From the NCBI GenBank assembly GCA_048497495.1, contig JAFHCF010000170.1, positions 1 through 12,446 on the forward strand: a stretch of 12,446 nucleotides of DNA. The letters run 5' to 3'. Shown here in pieces: positions 1 to 7,082 of this stretch. Below the pieces are notes generated by a model. It did no database searches and was not told the origin of the DNA. It saw only the letters and a list, made by a program, of their open reading frames with translations. The position numbers were made by a program, and so were the translations under genes. The first letter of the stretch is position 1, and each line of letters begins with the position of its first letter. This DNA comes from JAFHCF01 sp048497495 (lineage in GTDB: Bacteria; Pseudomonadota; Alphaproteobacteria; Rhizobiales; Ancalomicrobiaceae).

Positions 1-16
1 CAGACGACGGGAGCGA

Positions 17-1318
17 TCAGCCGCACTTCTTGGTGACGGTGTTGTAGTTGCCGCACTTGAGCTTGACCCAGTCGGACTCGAGATCCTTGGAGCCGGGCAG
101 GAAGTCGGTCCAGGCGTCGCCGGGAACGAGGTCCTTGGTCTTCCACACCACGTCGAACTGGCCGTCGGCCTTGATCTCGCCGATCAGCACCGGCTTGGTG
201 ATGTGGTGGTTGGGAAGCATGATCGACATGCCACCGGTCAGGTTCGGCGCCTGGATGCCGGGGAGCGCGTCGATGACCTTGTCGGGATCGACGGAGCCGG
301 CCTTCTCGACCGCCTTGACCCACATGGCGAAGCCGATGACATGGGCTTCCATCGGGTCGTTGGTGACGCGCTTCGGGTTCTTGGTGAATTCCTTCCACTT
401 GGCGATGAAGGCGTCGTTCGCCGGGTCCTTGACGGACTGGAAGTAGTTCCACGCGGCGAGATGGCCGAGCAGCGGCTTGGTGTCGATGCCGGCGAGTTCC
501 TCTTCGCCGACCGAGAAGGCCACCACCGGGATGTCGGTCGCCTTGACGCCCTGGTTGCCGAGTTCCTTGTAGAAGGGCACGTTGGCGTCGCCGTTGATGG
601 TCGACACCACGGCGGTCTTCTTGCCGGCGGAGCCGAACTTCTTGATGTCGGAGACGATGGTCTGCCAGTCGGAGTGACCGAACGGCGTGTAGTTGATCAT
701 GATGTCTTCCGCCGCGACGCCCTTGGCCTTGAGGTAGGCCTCGAGGATCTTGTTGGTGGTGCGCGGATAGACGTAGTCGGTGCCGGCGAGCACCCAACGC
801 TTCACTTCGCCACCGTCCTTCGACATCAGGTAGTCGACGGCCGGGATCGCCTGCTGGTTCGGCGCGGCGCCGGTGTAGAAGACGTTGCGCTCGGATTCCT
901 CACCCTCGTATTGGACGGGGTAGAAGAGGATGTTGTTGAGTTCCTTGAACACCGGCAGAACGGACTTGCGCGACACCGAGGTCCAGCAGCCGAACACGGC
1001 CGAGACCTTGTCCTTGGTGATCAGCTCGCGGGCCTTCTCGGCGAACAGCGGCCAGTTCGACGCCGGGTCGACGACCACCGCCTCGAGCTGCTTGCCGAGG
1101 ACGCCGCCCTTCTTGTTCTGCTCGGCGATGAGGAACAGCATGGTGTCCTTCAGCGTCGTCTCGGAGATCGCCATGGTGCCCGAGAGCGAATGCAGGATGC
1201 CCACCTTGATGGTGTCGGCGGCCGCGGCCGGACCGGCGAAGGTGCCGGAAGCGATGGTGGCCCCGACGAGGGCGCCGAAGGCGCGGCGGGTCATCACATC
1301 GGAATGGGTCTTCGACAT
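17..1318 (-). CDS. urtA: Urea ABC transporter, periplasmic urea-binding protein UrtA
   Basis: This is the substrate-binding subunit of the high-affinity urea ABC transporter; it captures urea (or short amides) in the periplasm and delivers it to UrtBC. The 433-residue product has the usual family length and carries long stretches I recognise as UrtA, such as VGILHSLSGTMAISETTLKD, FGCWTSVSRKSVLPVF and FYPVQYEGEESERNVFYTG. The N-terminus has a Tat-like signal (T10-R11-R12-x-F14, a hydrophobic stretch, then an Ala-rich cleavage site near residue 34 before DTIKVG). The C-terminus ends with the two cysteines typical of the family (CGN...KKCG). The start at 1318 is chosen because GGGGGAG (1326-1332) sits 7 nt upstream; the frame stays open further upstream, but that part is unconserved. 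Met9 is a possible shorter start. urtBCDE would be expected to the left, outside the window. Divergent from the permease-kinase gene, it is its likely regulatory target (inference). Confidence 0.95.
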   Translation of the reverse strand: MSKTHSDVMTRRAFGALVGATIASGTFAGPAAAADTIKVGILHSLSGTMAISETTLKDTMLFLIAEQNKKGGVLGKQLEAVVVDPASNWPLFAEKARELITKDKVSAVFGCWTSVSRKSVLPVFKELNNILFYPVQYEGEESERNVFYTGAAPNQQAIPAVDYLMSKDGGEVKRWVLAGTDYVYPRTTNKILEAYLKAKGVAAEDIMINYTPFGHSDWQTIVSDIKKFGSAGKKTAVVSTINGDANVPFYKELGNQGVKATDIPVVAFSVGEEELAGIDTKPLLGHLAAWNYFQSVKDPANDAFIAKWKEFTKNPKRVTNDPMEAHVIGFAMWVKAVEKAGSVDPDKVIDALPGIQAPNLTGGMSIMLPNHHITKPVLIGEIKADGQFDVVWKTKDLVPGDAWTDFLPGSKDLESDWVKLKCGNYNTVTKKCG

Positions 1319-1412
1319 ATTCACACTCCCCCAGAGCGTTGAACTCGATCCACGAGCCCGGTCGTCGTGCTCGTTGGACCCGAGTGTGGGGGCCATGTTG
1401 CGCCGCGCCATA

Positions 1413-1428
1413 TACGTCGTCTGACGTA
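1413..1428. promoter_or_regulatory. Perfect dyad TACGTC-N4-GACGTA upstream of urtA
   Basis: TACGTC (1413-1418) and GACGTA (1423-1428) form a perfect 6-bp inverted repeat with a 4-bp spacer, about 95 bp upstream of the urtA start. It overlaps a TATATG sequence on the urtA strand that could serve as a weak -10 box. The size and symmetry suit a dimeric helix-turn-helix regulator. The LuxR-type regulator at 5208 is the obvious local candidate, but that link is inference, and no second copy was found in the region. Confidence 0.3.
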
Positions 1429-1494
1429 GGTTCTGCGCAGGATCTCGACATGCTCGAGGATTAGGCGATGTGATGCCCAAAAACTAGGCGACAC

Positions 1495-1526
1495 GTAGGG
1501 CGGAATAGGCGAAGCCGTATTCCGCC
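1495..1526 (+). repeat. REP-like palindrome, GTAG-headed (copy 1)
   Basis: The element starts with the tetranucleotide GTAG (1495-1498), then GGCGGAATA (1499-1507), the centre GGCGAAGCCG (1508-1517), and the exact complement TATTCCGCC (1518-1526). The centre can pair further (GGC-GAA-GCC), giving about 12 bp of stem with a GAA loop and one bulged G. A GTAG head followed by an imperfect palindrome is the known layout of REP sequences mobilised by RAYT (TnpA-REP) transposases. No RAYT gene is present in this window. Confidence 0.75.
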
Positions 1527-1531
1527 GGGGG

Positions 1532-1555
1532 CGTCTCGGCCGCAGGTGCGAGACG
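1532..1555. repeat. Hairpin CGTCTCG / CGAGACG beside REP copy 1
   Basis: CGTCTCG (1532-1538) and CGAGACG (1549-1555) are a perfect 7-bp inverted repeat around a 10-nt loop, starting 5 bp after REP copy 1. No T-run follows on either strand, so it is not a standard intrinsic terminator. It may be part of a larger REP-containing element. Confidence 0.45.
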
Positions 1556-1591
1556 TCGGACGCAGCGGCGCCCCGCCATTCCGAACTCACG

Positions 1592-1600
1592 ATTCTATCA
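1592..1600 (-). promoter_or_regulatory. Extended -10-like box directed at urtA
   Basis: On the minus strand this reads TGATAGAAT, which matches an extended -10 (TG-N-TATAAT) at all but one base. No good -35 lies at 16-18 bp. If used, the urtA leader would be roughly 270 nt long and would contain REP copy 1. This is a candidate only. Confidence 0.25.
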
Positions 1601-1676
1601 TGCAGACAATCGCTTCGGATCGAGGCGAGAGGGCTGCGGGTTCGGAAGGACCACGCCTGGAGCCTGCATGGGGCAC

Positions 1677-1708
1677 GGCGCAATACGGCTTCGCCTATTG
1701 CGCCCTAC
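1677..1708 (-). repeat. REP-like palindrome, inverted orientation (copy 2)
   Basis: Read on the minus strand, the element is GTAG (1708-1705), GGCGCAATA, the identical centre GGCGAAGCCG, and TATTGCGCC (ending 1677). It differs from copy 1 at two positions that pair with each other (G-C in copy 1 becomes C-G here), so the stem stays perfect. The two copies face each other 150 bp apart, as in a BIME-like pair. Confidence 0.75.
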
Positions 1709-1733
1709 GGCCGGCGAACCCGCCCGGGGGCGT

Positions 1734-1749
1734 TTGCACGGAACTTGCT
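1734..1749 (+). promoter_or_regulatory. Sigma-54 (RpoN)-like promoter for the permease-kinase
   Basis: TTGCACG (1734-1740), four bases, then TTGCT (1745-1749) match the sigma-54 consensus TGGCACG-N4-TTGCW in every defined base except the first G of the -24 GG pair. The GC of the -12 element is at 1747-1748, so transcription would start near 1760, giving a leader of about 30 nt before the ATG at 1790. Nitrogen genes are often RpoN/NtrC controlled, which fits the context. The mismatch falls in a highly conserved base, so this is a candidate, and I found no clear NtrC site. Confidence 0.4.
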
Positions 1750-1789
1750 CCCGGTTCGGCGCAACGTGCGGGAACGATACGGAAATCCG

Positions 1790-4700
1790 ATGGCAGGCCA
1801 GCAGCGCATTCTTCCCGTCCGGCGCGAGTACAATCGCTGGGTCGCCGATCAGACGCTCGAGGATTACGCGCTGCGCTTCACCGCCAAGAGCGCCCGGCGG
1901 TGGTCGGCGCCGCGCGTCGCCCAGACCGCCATCGGGGCGATCTCGTTCCTGGCGCTGGAGGCGATCGGCGGGGCGATCACGCTCGCCCACGGCTTCGTCA
2001 ACGCGGCGGCGGCGATCGTCGCGGTGTCGATCATTCTCCTCGTCACCGGCCTGCCGATCGCCCGCTACGCGGCGCGCCATGGCGTCGACATCGATCTTCT
2101 GACGCGCGGCGCCGGCTTCGGCTACATCGGCTCGACGGTGACGTCGCTGATCTACGCCAGCTTCACCTTCATCCTCTTCGCCATCGAGGCGTCGATCATG
2201 TCGTCGGCGCTGGAACTCGCCTTCGGCATCCCGCTGTGGGCCTCCTACATCCTGTCGGCGCTCGCCGTCATCCCGTTGGTGGTCTACGGCATCACCGCGA
2301 TCTCGCGCTTCCAGTTGTGGACGCAGCCGTTCTGGATCGTCCTCAACATCGCGCCCTTCGTCTTCATCGCCTGGAAGGATCCGGCCCAGTTTTCCGCCTG
2401 GTGGCAATTCGGCGGGACGGTGCGCGGCGGCCTGCCCGGCAGTTTCCTCGAGGAGTTCGATGTCGTCCGCTTCGGCCTCGCCTCCTCGGTGATCCTGGCC
2501 TTGATGCCGCAGATCGGCGAGCAGGTCGATTTCCTGCGCTTCCTGCCGGCGGAGGTCGGGGGCAAGACCGGGGGCCGCGGAATCGCGGCGGGTCTGGCGC
2601 GGGCGGCGCATCGGCTCGGCGTCTTCTTCGCCGGAGCGGGGTGGATCGTCCTCGGGCTGCCCAAGCTCTTCGCCGGGTCGTTGCTCGCGGTGATCGCGCT
2701 CAGATGGGGGGTGGCCGAAAGCCACGCCGGCGAGCCGGCCTACATGTATCAGGTGGCGTTCCAGTACATGCTGCCGTCGACGCAGGCGGCGACCGTGCTC
2801 ACCGCCGCCTTCGTGGTGGTGTCGCAGCTCAAGATCAACGTGATGAACGCCTATGCCGGGTCGCTCGCCTGGTCGAACTTCTTCTCGCGCGTCACCCATT
2901 CCCACCCCGGGCGGGTGGTGTGGCTGGTGTTCAACGTCGCCATCGCGCTGCTCTTGATGGAACTCGGTATCTACGAGGCGCTGGAGAAGACGCTCGGGCT
3001 CTTCGCCATCGTCGCGGTCGCCTGGCTCGGCGCCATCACCGCCGATCTCGCCATCAACAAGCCCCTGGGCCTGGCGCCGCCGGGCATCGAGTTCATGCGG
3101 GCCCATCTCTACGACATCAACCCGGTCGGGGTCGGGTCGATGGTGGTCGCCACCGGGCTGGCGCTCGTCGCCGCCACCGGCCAGTTCGGCGAGATCGCCC
3201 GCGCCTTCGCCCCCTTCGTGGCACTGGTCACGGCGCTGGTCACGGCCCCCGCCATCGCCTGGGCGACCGGCGGGCGGTGGTATCTGGCGCGGCGGCCGAA
3301 GAGCGAATGGAAGAACCTCGCCACCATCCGCTGTTCGGTGTGCGAGCACGCGTTCGAACCGGAGGACAGCGCCCATTGCCCGGCCTACGACGCGCCGATC
3401 TGCTCGCTGTGCTGCTCGCTCGACGCCCGCTGCCACGACCTGTGCAAGCCGCAGGCGCGGATGTCGGCGCAGGCGCGCGGCGCCATCGAGGCGCTGTTGC
3501 CGAAGCGGATCGGGCGGCTGGTGGGGCCGCGCTTCGTCGAATATCTCGCCATCCTGACGCTGATCACCGCGGCGATCGGGCTCGTCCTGCTGGTCATCCA
3601 CTTCCAGTCGGCGGTGGGCACGCCGGAGGTCGAGGCGGCGCTGACGCGCGCCCTTTGGGCGGCCTTCTTCGTGCTGCTGATCGTCGCCGGCGTGGTGGCG
3701 TGGTTCTTCGTCCTGGCGCACGAGAGCCGGCGGGTGGCGCAGGAGGAATCGGCGCGCCAGACCGGCCTGCTGCTCGACGAGATCGCCGCCCACGAGCGCA
3801 CCGACGCGGCATTGCAGAAGGCCAAGGAAGCGGCGGAAGCCGCCAATTCCGCCAAGAGCCGCTACCTCGTCGGCCTCTCGCACGAACTCCGGACGCCGCT
3901 CAACGCGGTGCTCGGCTATGCCCAGGTGCTGGAGCGCGACGCCGGTCTGTCACCGACCCGGGCCAATTCGGTCAAGGTGATCCGGCGCTCGGCCGAGCAT
4001 CTGTCGGGCCTGATCGACGGGCTCCTCGACATCAGCCGCATCGAGGCGGGGCGGCTGGAGCTCGCCCGCAACGAGATCCGGCTCGCCGACTTCCTCGACC
4101 AACTGGTCGAGATGGTCCGCTTCCAGGCCGAGGCCAAGGGGCTCGAGTTCCGCTTCACCCGGCCGACCCGACTGCCGGAGGTGGTGGTCTGCGACGAGAA
4201 GCGGCTGAGGCAGGTGTTGGTCAACCTGCTCTCCAACGCCATCAAGTTCACCGACAAGGGGGCGGTCACCCTCGACGTCAACATGCGGCACGAGATCGCC
4301 ACCTTCACCGTCACCGACACCGGGCGCGGCATACCGGAAGGCGAGATCGGCCTGATCTTCGAGCCCTTCGAGCGCGGCCGGGCGGCCAAGGGGGCGCCGG
4401 GGCTCGGGCTCGGGCTGACCATCTCGAAGATGCTCGCCACCCTGATGGGCGGCGACATCCGGGTCGACAGCGTCCCCGGCGAGGGCAGCCGCTTCCGCGT
4501 CCGCATGCATCTCGGCGTGCGGTCGCACGCGGCGGCGCCGGCGGCGATCCCGCTGCCGCGCTGGGGCTACGAGGGGCGGCGGCGCACCGTCATGGTGGTC
4601 GACGATCACGCCGAGCACCGCGATCTGGTGCGCGAGGTGCTGGAGCCGCTCGGCTTCGCCGTGCTGGAGGCCGAGGACGGGCCGGCGGCGCTGCGGCTGG

Positions 4701-5215
4701 CGGCGGAGATCCGGCCGGATCTCTTCCTTCTCGACATCTCGATGCCCGGCATGGACGGCTGGGAGGTGGCCCGACGGCTGCGCGCGGGCGGCTTCGCCGA
4801 GGCGCGGATCGTCATCCTGTCGGCCAATGTCGGCGAGACCCAGCCGCCGTCGGGGGAGGAGGCGCCGCACGACGACGCGCTCGCCAAGCCCTTCGACCTG
4901 CGCCGGCTGTTCGATATTCTCCAGGTTCAACTCGACCTCGAATGGCGCGACGCGCCGCCTCCCGTCGCCCCCCTCGCCACGGCGCCGACGGTGGCGGCGG
5001 CGGCGCCGACGCGGGGCGAGATCGAGGAGATGCTGCGGCTCGCCCACATCGGCTATGCTCGCGGCCTCGAGCAGAAGCTGACGGCGATCGAGACGCGCCT
5101 CGGCGAGGGCGGGGCTCGGCTCCATCCGCGTGTCGTCGAGGCGCGGCGGGCGCTCGCCGATTTCGACATGGCCCGGGTGGTGGCCGAATTGGAGGGGTTC
5201 GACAACGATGCGTGA
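1790..5215 (+). CDS. NCS1 permease-like sensor / hybrid histidine kinase
   Basis: The 1141-residue membrane protein appears to be a transporter-like sensor fused to a phosphorelay kinase. Residues about 15-505 resemble the NCS1 family (cytosine, purine, uracil, allantoin, hydantoin permeases), with about 12 hydrophobic segments. Residues 515-552 hold eight cysteines (515, 518, 530, 538, 541, 542, 548, 552), looking like a metal-binding insert. Two further helices follow (about 585-605 and 621-644), then a short linker. The HisKA domain has SHELRTPLN with phospho-acceptor His698; the ATPase domain has the N box NLLSNAIKF (Asn816), DTGRGIP (Asp843) and GLGLGL. A receiver domain has Asp938/Asp939, phospho-acceptor Asp982 and Lys1033. 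A helical tail of about 80 residues ends the protein. The ATG at 1790 is preferred over upstream TTG 1745, which lies inside the sigma-54-like box; GGAAA lies just upstream. The partner is the overlapping response regulator. CbrA is a known analogue (SSS symporter-kinase). The ligand is unknown; a urea-related compound is inferred. Confidence 0.88.
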   Translation: MAGQQRILPVRREYNRWVADQTLEDYALRFTAKSARRWSAPRVAQTAIGAISFLALEAIGGAITLAHGFVNAAAAIVAVSIILLVTGLPIARYAARHGVDIDLLTRGAGFGYIGSTVTSLIYASFTFILFAIEASIMSSALELAFGIPLWASYILSALAVIPLVVYGITAISRFQLWTQPFWIVLNIAPFVFIAWKDPAQFSAWWQFGGTVRGGLPGSFLEEFDVVRFGLASSVILALMPQIGEQVDFLRFLPAEVGGKTGGRGIAAGLARAAHRLGVFFAGAGWIVLGLPKLFAGSLLAVIALRWGVAESHAGEPAYMYQVAFQYMLPSTQAATVLTAAFVVVSQLKINVMNAYAGSLAWSNFFSRVTHSHPGRVVWLVFNVAIALLLMELGIYEALEKTLGLFAIVAVAWLGAITADLAINKPLGLAPPGIEFMRAHLYDINPVGVGSMVVATGLALVAATGQFGEIARAFAPFVALVTALVTAPAIAWATGGRWYLARRPKSEWKNLATIRCSVCEHAFEPEDSAHCPAYDAPICSLCCSLDARCHDLCKPQARMSAQARGAIEALLPKRIGRLVGPRFVEYLAILTLITAAIGLVLLVIHFQSAVGTPEVEAALTRALWAAFFVLLIVAGVVAWFFVLAHESRRVAQEESARQTGLLLDEIAAHERTDAALQKAKEAAEAANSAKSRYLVGLSHELRTPLNAVLGYAQVLERDAGLSPTRANSVKVIRRSAEHLSGLIDGLLDISRIEAGRLELARNEIRLADFLDQLVEMVRFQAEAKGLEFRFTRPTRLPEVVVCDEKRLRQVLVNLLSNAIKFTDKGAVTLDVNMRHEIATFTVTDTGRGIPEGEIGLIFEPFERGRAAKGAPGLGLGLTISKMLATLMGGDIRVDSVPGEGSRFRVRMHLGVRSHAAAPAAIPLPRWGYEGRRRTVMVVDDHAEHRDLVREVLEPLGFAVLEAEDGPAALRLAAEIRPDLFLLDISMPGMDGWEVARRLRAGGFAEARIVILSANVGETQPPSGEEAPHDDALAKPFDLRRLFDILQVQLDLEWRDAPPPVAPLATAPTVAAAAPTRGEIEEMLRLAHIGYARGLEQKLTAIETRLGEGGARLHPRVVEARRALADFDMARVVAELEGFDNDA

Positions 5216-6119
5216 TGCCTCCGCCACCCGCGACATCGTCCTCGTGGTCGACGACAATCCCGACACGCTCGGCTTCCTCACCGAGGCGCTGGAGGCGGGC
5301 GGCGCCATGGTGCTGGTGGCGACGGGCGGTGAACAGGCGCTGTCGATCGTCGAGCGCATCACCCCCGACGTGGTGCTGATGGACGCGGTGATGCCGGGGA
5401 TGGACGGGTTCGAGACCTGTCGGCGCTTGAAGCGGCTCTCGGCGACCGCCGACGTGCCGATCCTGTTCATGACCGGTCTTTCGGAGACCGAGCACATCGT
5501 CGAGGGGCTGGAGGCCGGTGGCGTCGACTACGTCACCAAGCCGATCATTCTCGACGAACTGACGGCACGCATCCGCGTCCATCTCGCCAATGCCCGGCGC
5601 GAACGCTCCGCCCGGATGGCGCTCGACACCGCCGGGCGCTTCCTGCTCGCCACCGACGCGACCGGGGCGGTCGCCTGGGCGACGCCGCAGGCGGCGCGGC
5701 TCCTGGCGGAAGTGGCGCCCTCCGACGGCGGCGCGGTGGTCTTGCCCGACGCGGTGCGCGCCGAGATCGCCCGGCGGGCGACCGGCGCGGGCGAGGGCGC
5801 GATCGCGATGGGGGCGGGCGAGGGGCGCCGCGTCAGTCTGGCGATGCTCGGGCGCACCGGCGAGGACGAATTCCTCTTCCGCCTGACCTCCGACGAGGTC
5901 GGCGGCGAGGAGGCGGCGCTGCGCCGGCGCTTCGCGCTCACCGGCCGCGAGGCGGAGGTGCTGCTGTGGATCGCGCGCGGCAAGTCGAACCGCGACATCG
6001 GCGACATCCTCGGCCTCTCCCCACGCACCGTGAACAAACACCTCGAGCAGGTCTATGCCAAGCTCGGCGTGGAGAACCGCGCTTCCGCGGCGGTCTTGGC
6101 CCTGAAGACGATCGGATGA
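5208..6119 (+). CDS. Response regulator, REC-(PAS-like)-LuxR DNA-binding
   Basis: This 303-residue cytoplasmic transcription factor is the probable output of the upstream hybrid kinase. The receiver domain (about 8-125) has the acidic pair VVDDN, phospho-acceptor Asp59 (LMDAVMPGMDG), Thr89 and Lys111 (VTKP). A middle segment (about 140-235), including FLLATDATGAVAWATPQAAR, looks like a degenerate PAS domain. The C-terminal 60 residues form a LuxR/NarL helix-turn-helix (LTGREAEVLLWIARGKSNRDI...LSPRTVNKHLEQVYAKLGV). The start ATG at 5208 overlaps the kinase stop (ATGCGTGA), with GGAGGGG at 5191-5197, so the pair is probably translationally coupled. The frame is open upstream but that part overlaps the kinase gene. 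Targets are not shown by sequence; urtA and the divergent promoter region are the likely ones. No symbol is assigned because the pair has no experimental name I am sure of. Confidence 0.9.
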   Translation: MRDASATRDIVLVVDDNPDTLGFLTEALEAGGAMVLVATGGEQALSIVERITPDVVLMDAVMPGMDGFETCRRLKRLSATADVPILFMTGLSETEHIVEGLEAGGVDYVTKPIILDELTARIRVHLANARRERSARMALDTAGRFLLATDATGAVAWATPQAARLLAEVAPSDGGAVVLPDAVRAEIARRATGAGEGAIAMGAGEGRRVSLAMLGRTGEDEFLFRLTSDEVGGEEAALRRRFALTGREAEVLLWIARGKSNRDIGDILGLSPRTVNKHLEQVYAKLGVENRASAAVLALKTIG

Positions 6120-6157
6120 TGCGGCAGATTCGTGGCGATCACCACGCGTCTGCCGCA
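6120..6157. terminator. Strong two-stage hairpin after the response regulator
   Basis: TGCGGCAGA (6120-6128) pairs exactly with TCTGCCGCA (6149-6157). Inside, CGTGG (6131-6135) pairs with CCACG (6142-6146) around a 6-nt loop, with a 2x2 internal loop between the two stems. It begins one base after the TGA at 6117-6119. No T-run follows, so it is not a textbook intrinsic terminator; it may terminate, protect the mRNA 3' end, or be a different palindromic repeat. It lacks a GTAG head and does not resemble the REP copies. Confidence 0.55.
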
Positions 6158-6181
6158 AAGTCAGCTCTCACGGCTCGTATG

Positions 6182-6225
6182 GAAACTTCAGAAACAATTC
6201 GAAAACTGGAGAAACCTGGTTTCTG
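6182..6225. promoter_or_regulatory. Helically spaced GAAAC repeats upstream of the sulfotransferase
   Basis: GAAAC or GAAAAC begins at 6182, 6191, 6201 and 6211, a spacing of 9, 10 and 10 bp. The stretch is distinctly AT-richer than its surroundings. CAGAAAC (6189-6195) and GTTTCTG (6219-6225) also form a perfect 7-bp inverted repeat. Phased short A-tracts can bend DNA, and the placement 40-80 bp before the gene suits a promoter or regulator site. No clear -35/-10 pair was identified. Confidence 0.35.
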
Positions 6226-6260
6226 TGGCACGGGCCCGGAGTCCGTGTTTCGGTCTTCTC

Positions 6261-7061
6261 ATGAAGAGCCGATTGTTCTTGTCCACCGCCGGGGACCTGG
6301 CCTATGCCGAGATCCCCAAATGCGGTTGCAGCACGCTGAAGCAATACCTCTATCGGGTCGGCACCGGCGCGTTCTACGACGGCATCATCCATCGCGCCGA
6401 CGACGGCATCGTCAACGCGCGCAAGCGCGGGCTCGCCGCTCGCCTCAGGCTGATGTGTCGGCCGCACCATCGCTTCACCTTCGTGCGCAATCCCTATGCG
6501 CGGGTGCTCTCCGCCTTCTTCGACAAGATCGCCAATCCGCAGCCGGACGGCGTGATGTATGGCAAGCCGGCGCTGCGGGCGGCGGTCGCGGCCCATGGCA
6601 TCGATCCGGCGGACGATCCGCTCGCCGCCTTCCGTCGCTTCGCCGTCCTGGTGCGCGACACCATCCGGCTGGGGACGCCGATCGAGCCCGACATCCACTG
6701 GATGCCGATGGCCTGGCACGCGGCGGCGCCGCTCGGCCGGGGCTTCGACTATGACGAGATCCTCCACATGGAGACCTTCGAGGCGGATCTGCGCGGCCTG
6801 CTGACCGCGCGGTTTCCGGCGCGGGCGGCGGAATGGGCCGAGATCCAGGCGTTCAACGAAGGCTCGGGCGAGGGGCTCCGGCGGACGCTGCCGGTCGCCG
6901 AATATTACGACGCCACGGCGCGACTGTTGATGGAGGAGGCCTTCGCCGACGACTTCGACTGTTTCGGCTATTCGCGCGATCCGGCGATCTCGGTCGCCGC
7001 GCCGATGGCGATCGGCGAGATCAACGGGCGCCTGCGGGAGCTGCGGGCGCGCCTGCGCTGA
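6261..7061 (+). CDS. Sulfotransferase family 2-like protein
   Basis: The 266-residue product resembles PAPS-dependent sulfotransferases, which move a sulfuryl group from PAPS to a sugar or other acceptor. The 5'-phosphosulfate loop is visible as IPKCGCSTL (residues 18-26), and the 3'-phosphate site as FVRNPYARVLSAF (Arg76, Ser84). DIHWMPM further on is also usual for this group. The acceptor cannot be told from sequence; a surface polysaccharide or lipid is a guess. The frame is open back to GTG 6132, with another GTG at 6225. I chose ATG 6261 because codons before it are low in third-position G/C and GTG 6132 lies inside the hairpin at 6120-6157. None of the candidate starts has a strong ribosome binding site, so the true N-terminus is uncertain. 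It stands alone and converges on hspQ. Confidence 0.75.
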   Translation: MKSRLFLSTAGDLAYAEIPKCGCSTLKQYLYRVGTGAFYDGIIHRADDGIVNARKRGLAARLRLMCRPHHRFTFVRNPYARVLSAFFDKIANPQPDGVMYGKPALRAAVAAHGIDPADDPLAAFRRFAVLVRDTIRLGTPIEPDIHWMPMAWHAAAPLGRGFDYDEILHMETFEADLRGLLTARFPARAAEWAEIQAFNEGSGEGLRRTLPVAEYYDATARLLMEEAFADDFDCFGYSRDPAISVAAPMAIGEINGRLRELRARLR

Positions 7062-7082
7062 CGGGGGCGGAGGGTCCGGGCC

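Larger units (their letters stand above)
1319..1789. other. Divergent intergenic region, urtA / permease-kinase
   Basis: This 471-bp region separates two divergently transcribed genes, and I see no convincing gene in it. The open frames that cross it lack conserved sequence and ribosome binding sites. It holds two REP-like palindromes in inverted orientation, a simple hairpin between them, a 16-bp dyad near urtA, an extended -10-like box pointing to urtA, and a sigma-54-like promoter pointing to the kinase; each is listed separately. It must hold the promoters of both genes. Confidence 0.8.

Noticed and set aside
203..1342. Long plus-strand open frame opposite urtA
   Set aside because: Shadow of urtA: Asp/Val/Gly/Leu-rich, no recognisable family.
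1465..1479. Sigma-54 promoter for urtA on the minus strand
   Set aside because: The GG and GC dinucleotides have the right spacing but the rest of the -24 and -12 boxes do not match; this level of match is expected by chance.
1598..3883. Long minus-strand open frame opposite the permease-kinase
   Set aside because: Composition is dominated by Arg, Asp, Gly and Gln repeats with no domain; it mirrors the strong third-position G/C of the real gene on the plus strand.
4812..6158. Long minus-strand open frame opposite the kinase end and response regulator
   Set aside because: Low-complexity His/Arg/Gly/Asp composition and no motif; the plus-strand genes have clear domains.
6132..6260. Sulfotransferase start at GTG 6132 (or GTG 6225)
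   Set aside because: 6132 is inside a strong hairpin, codons up to 6260 are low in third-position G/C and include rare types, and the conserved domain starts after 6261. Not fully excluded.
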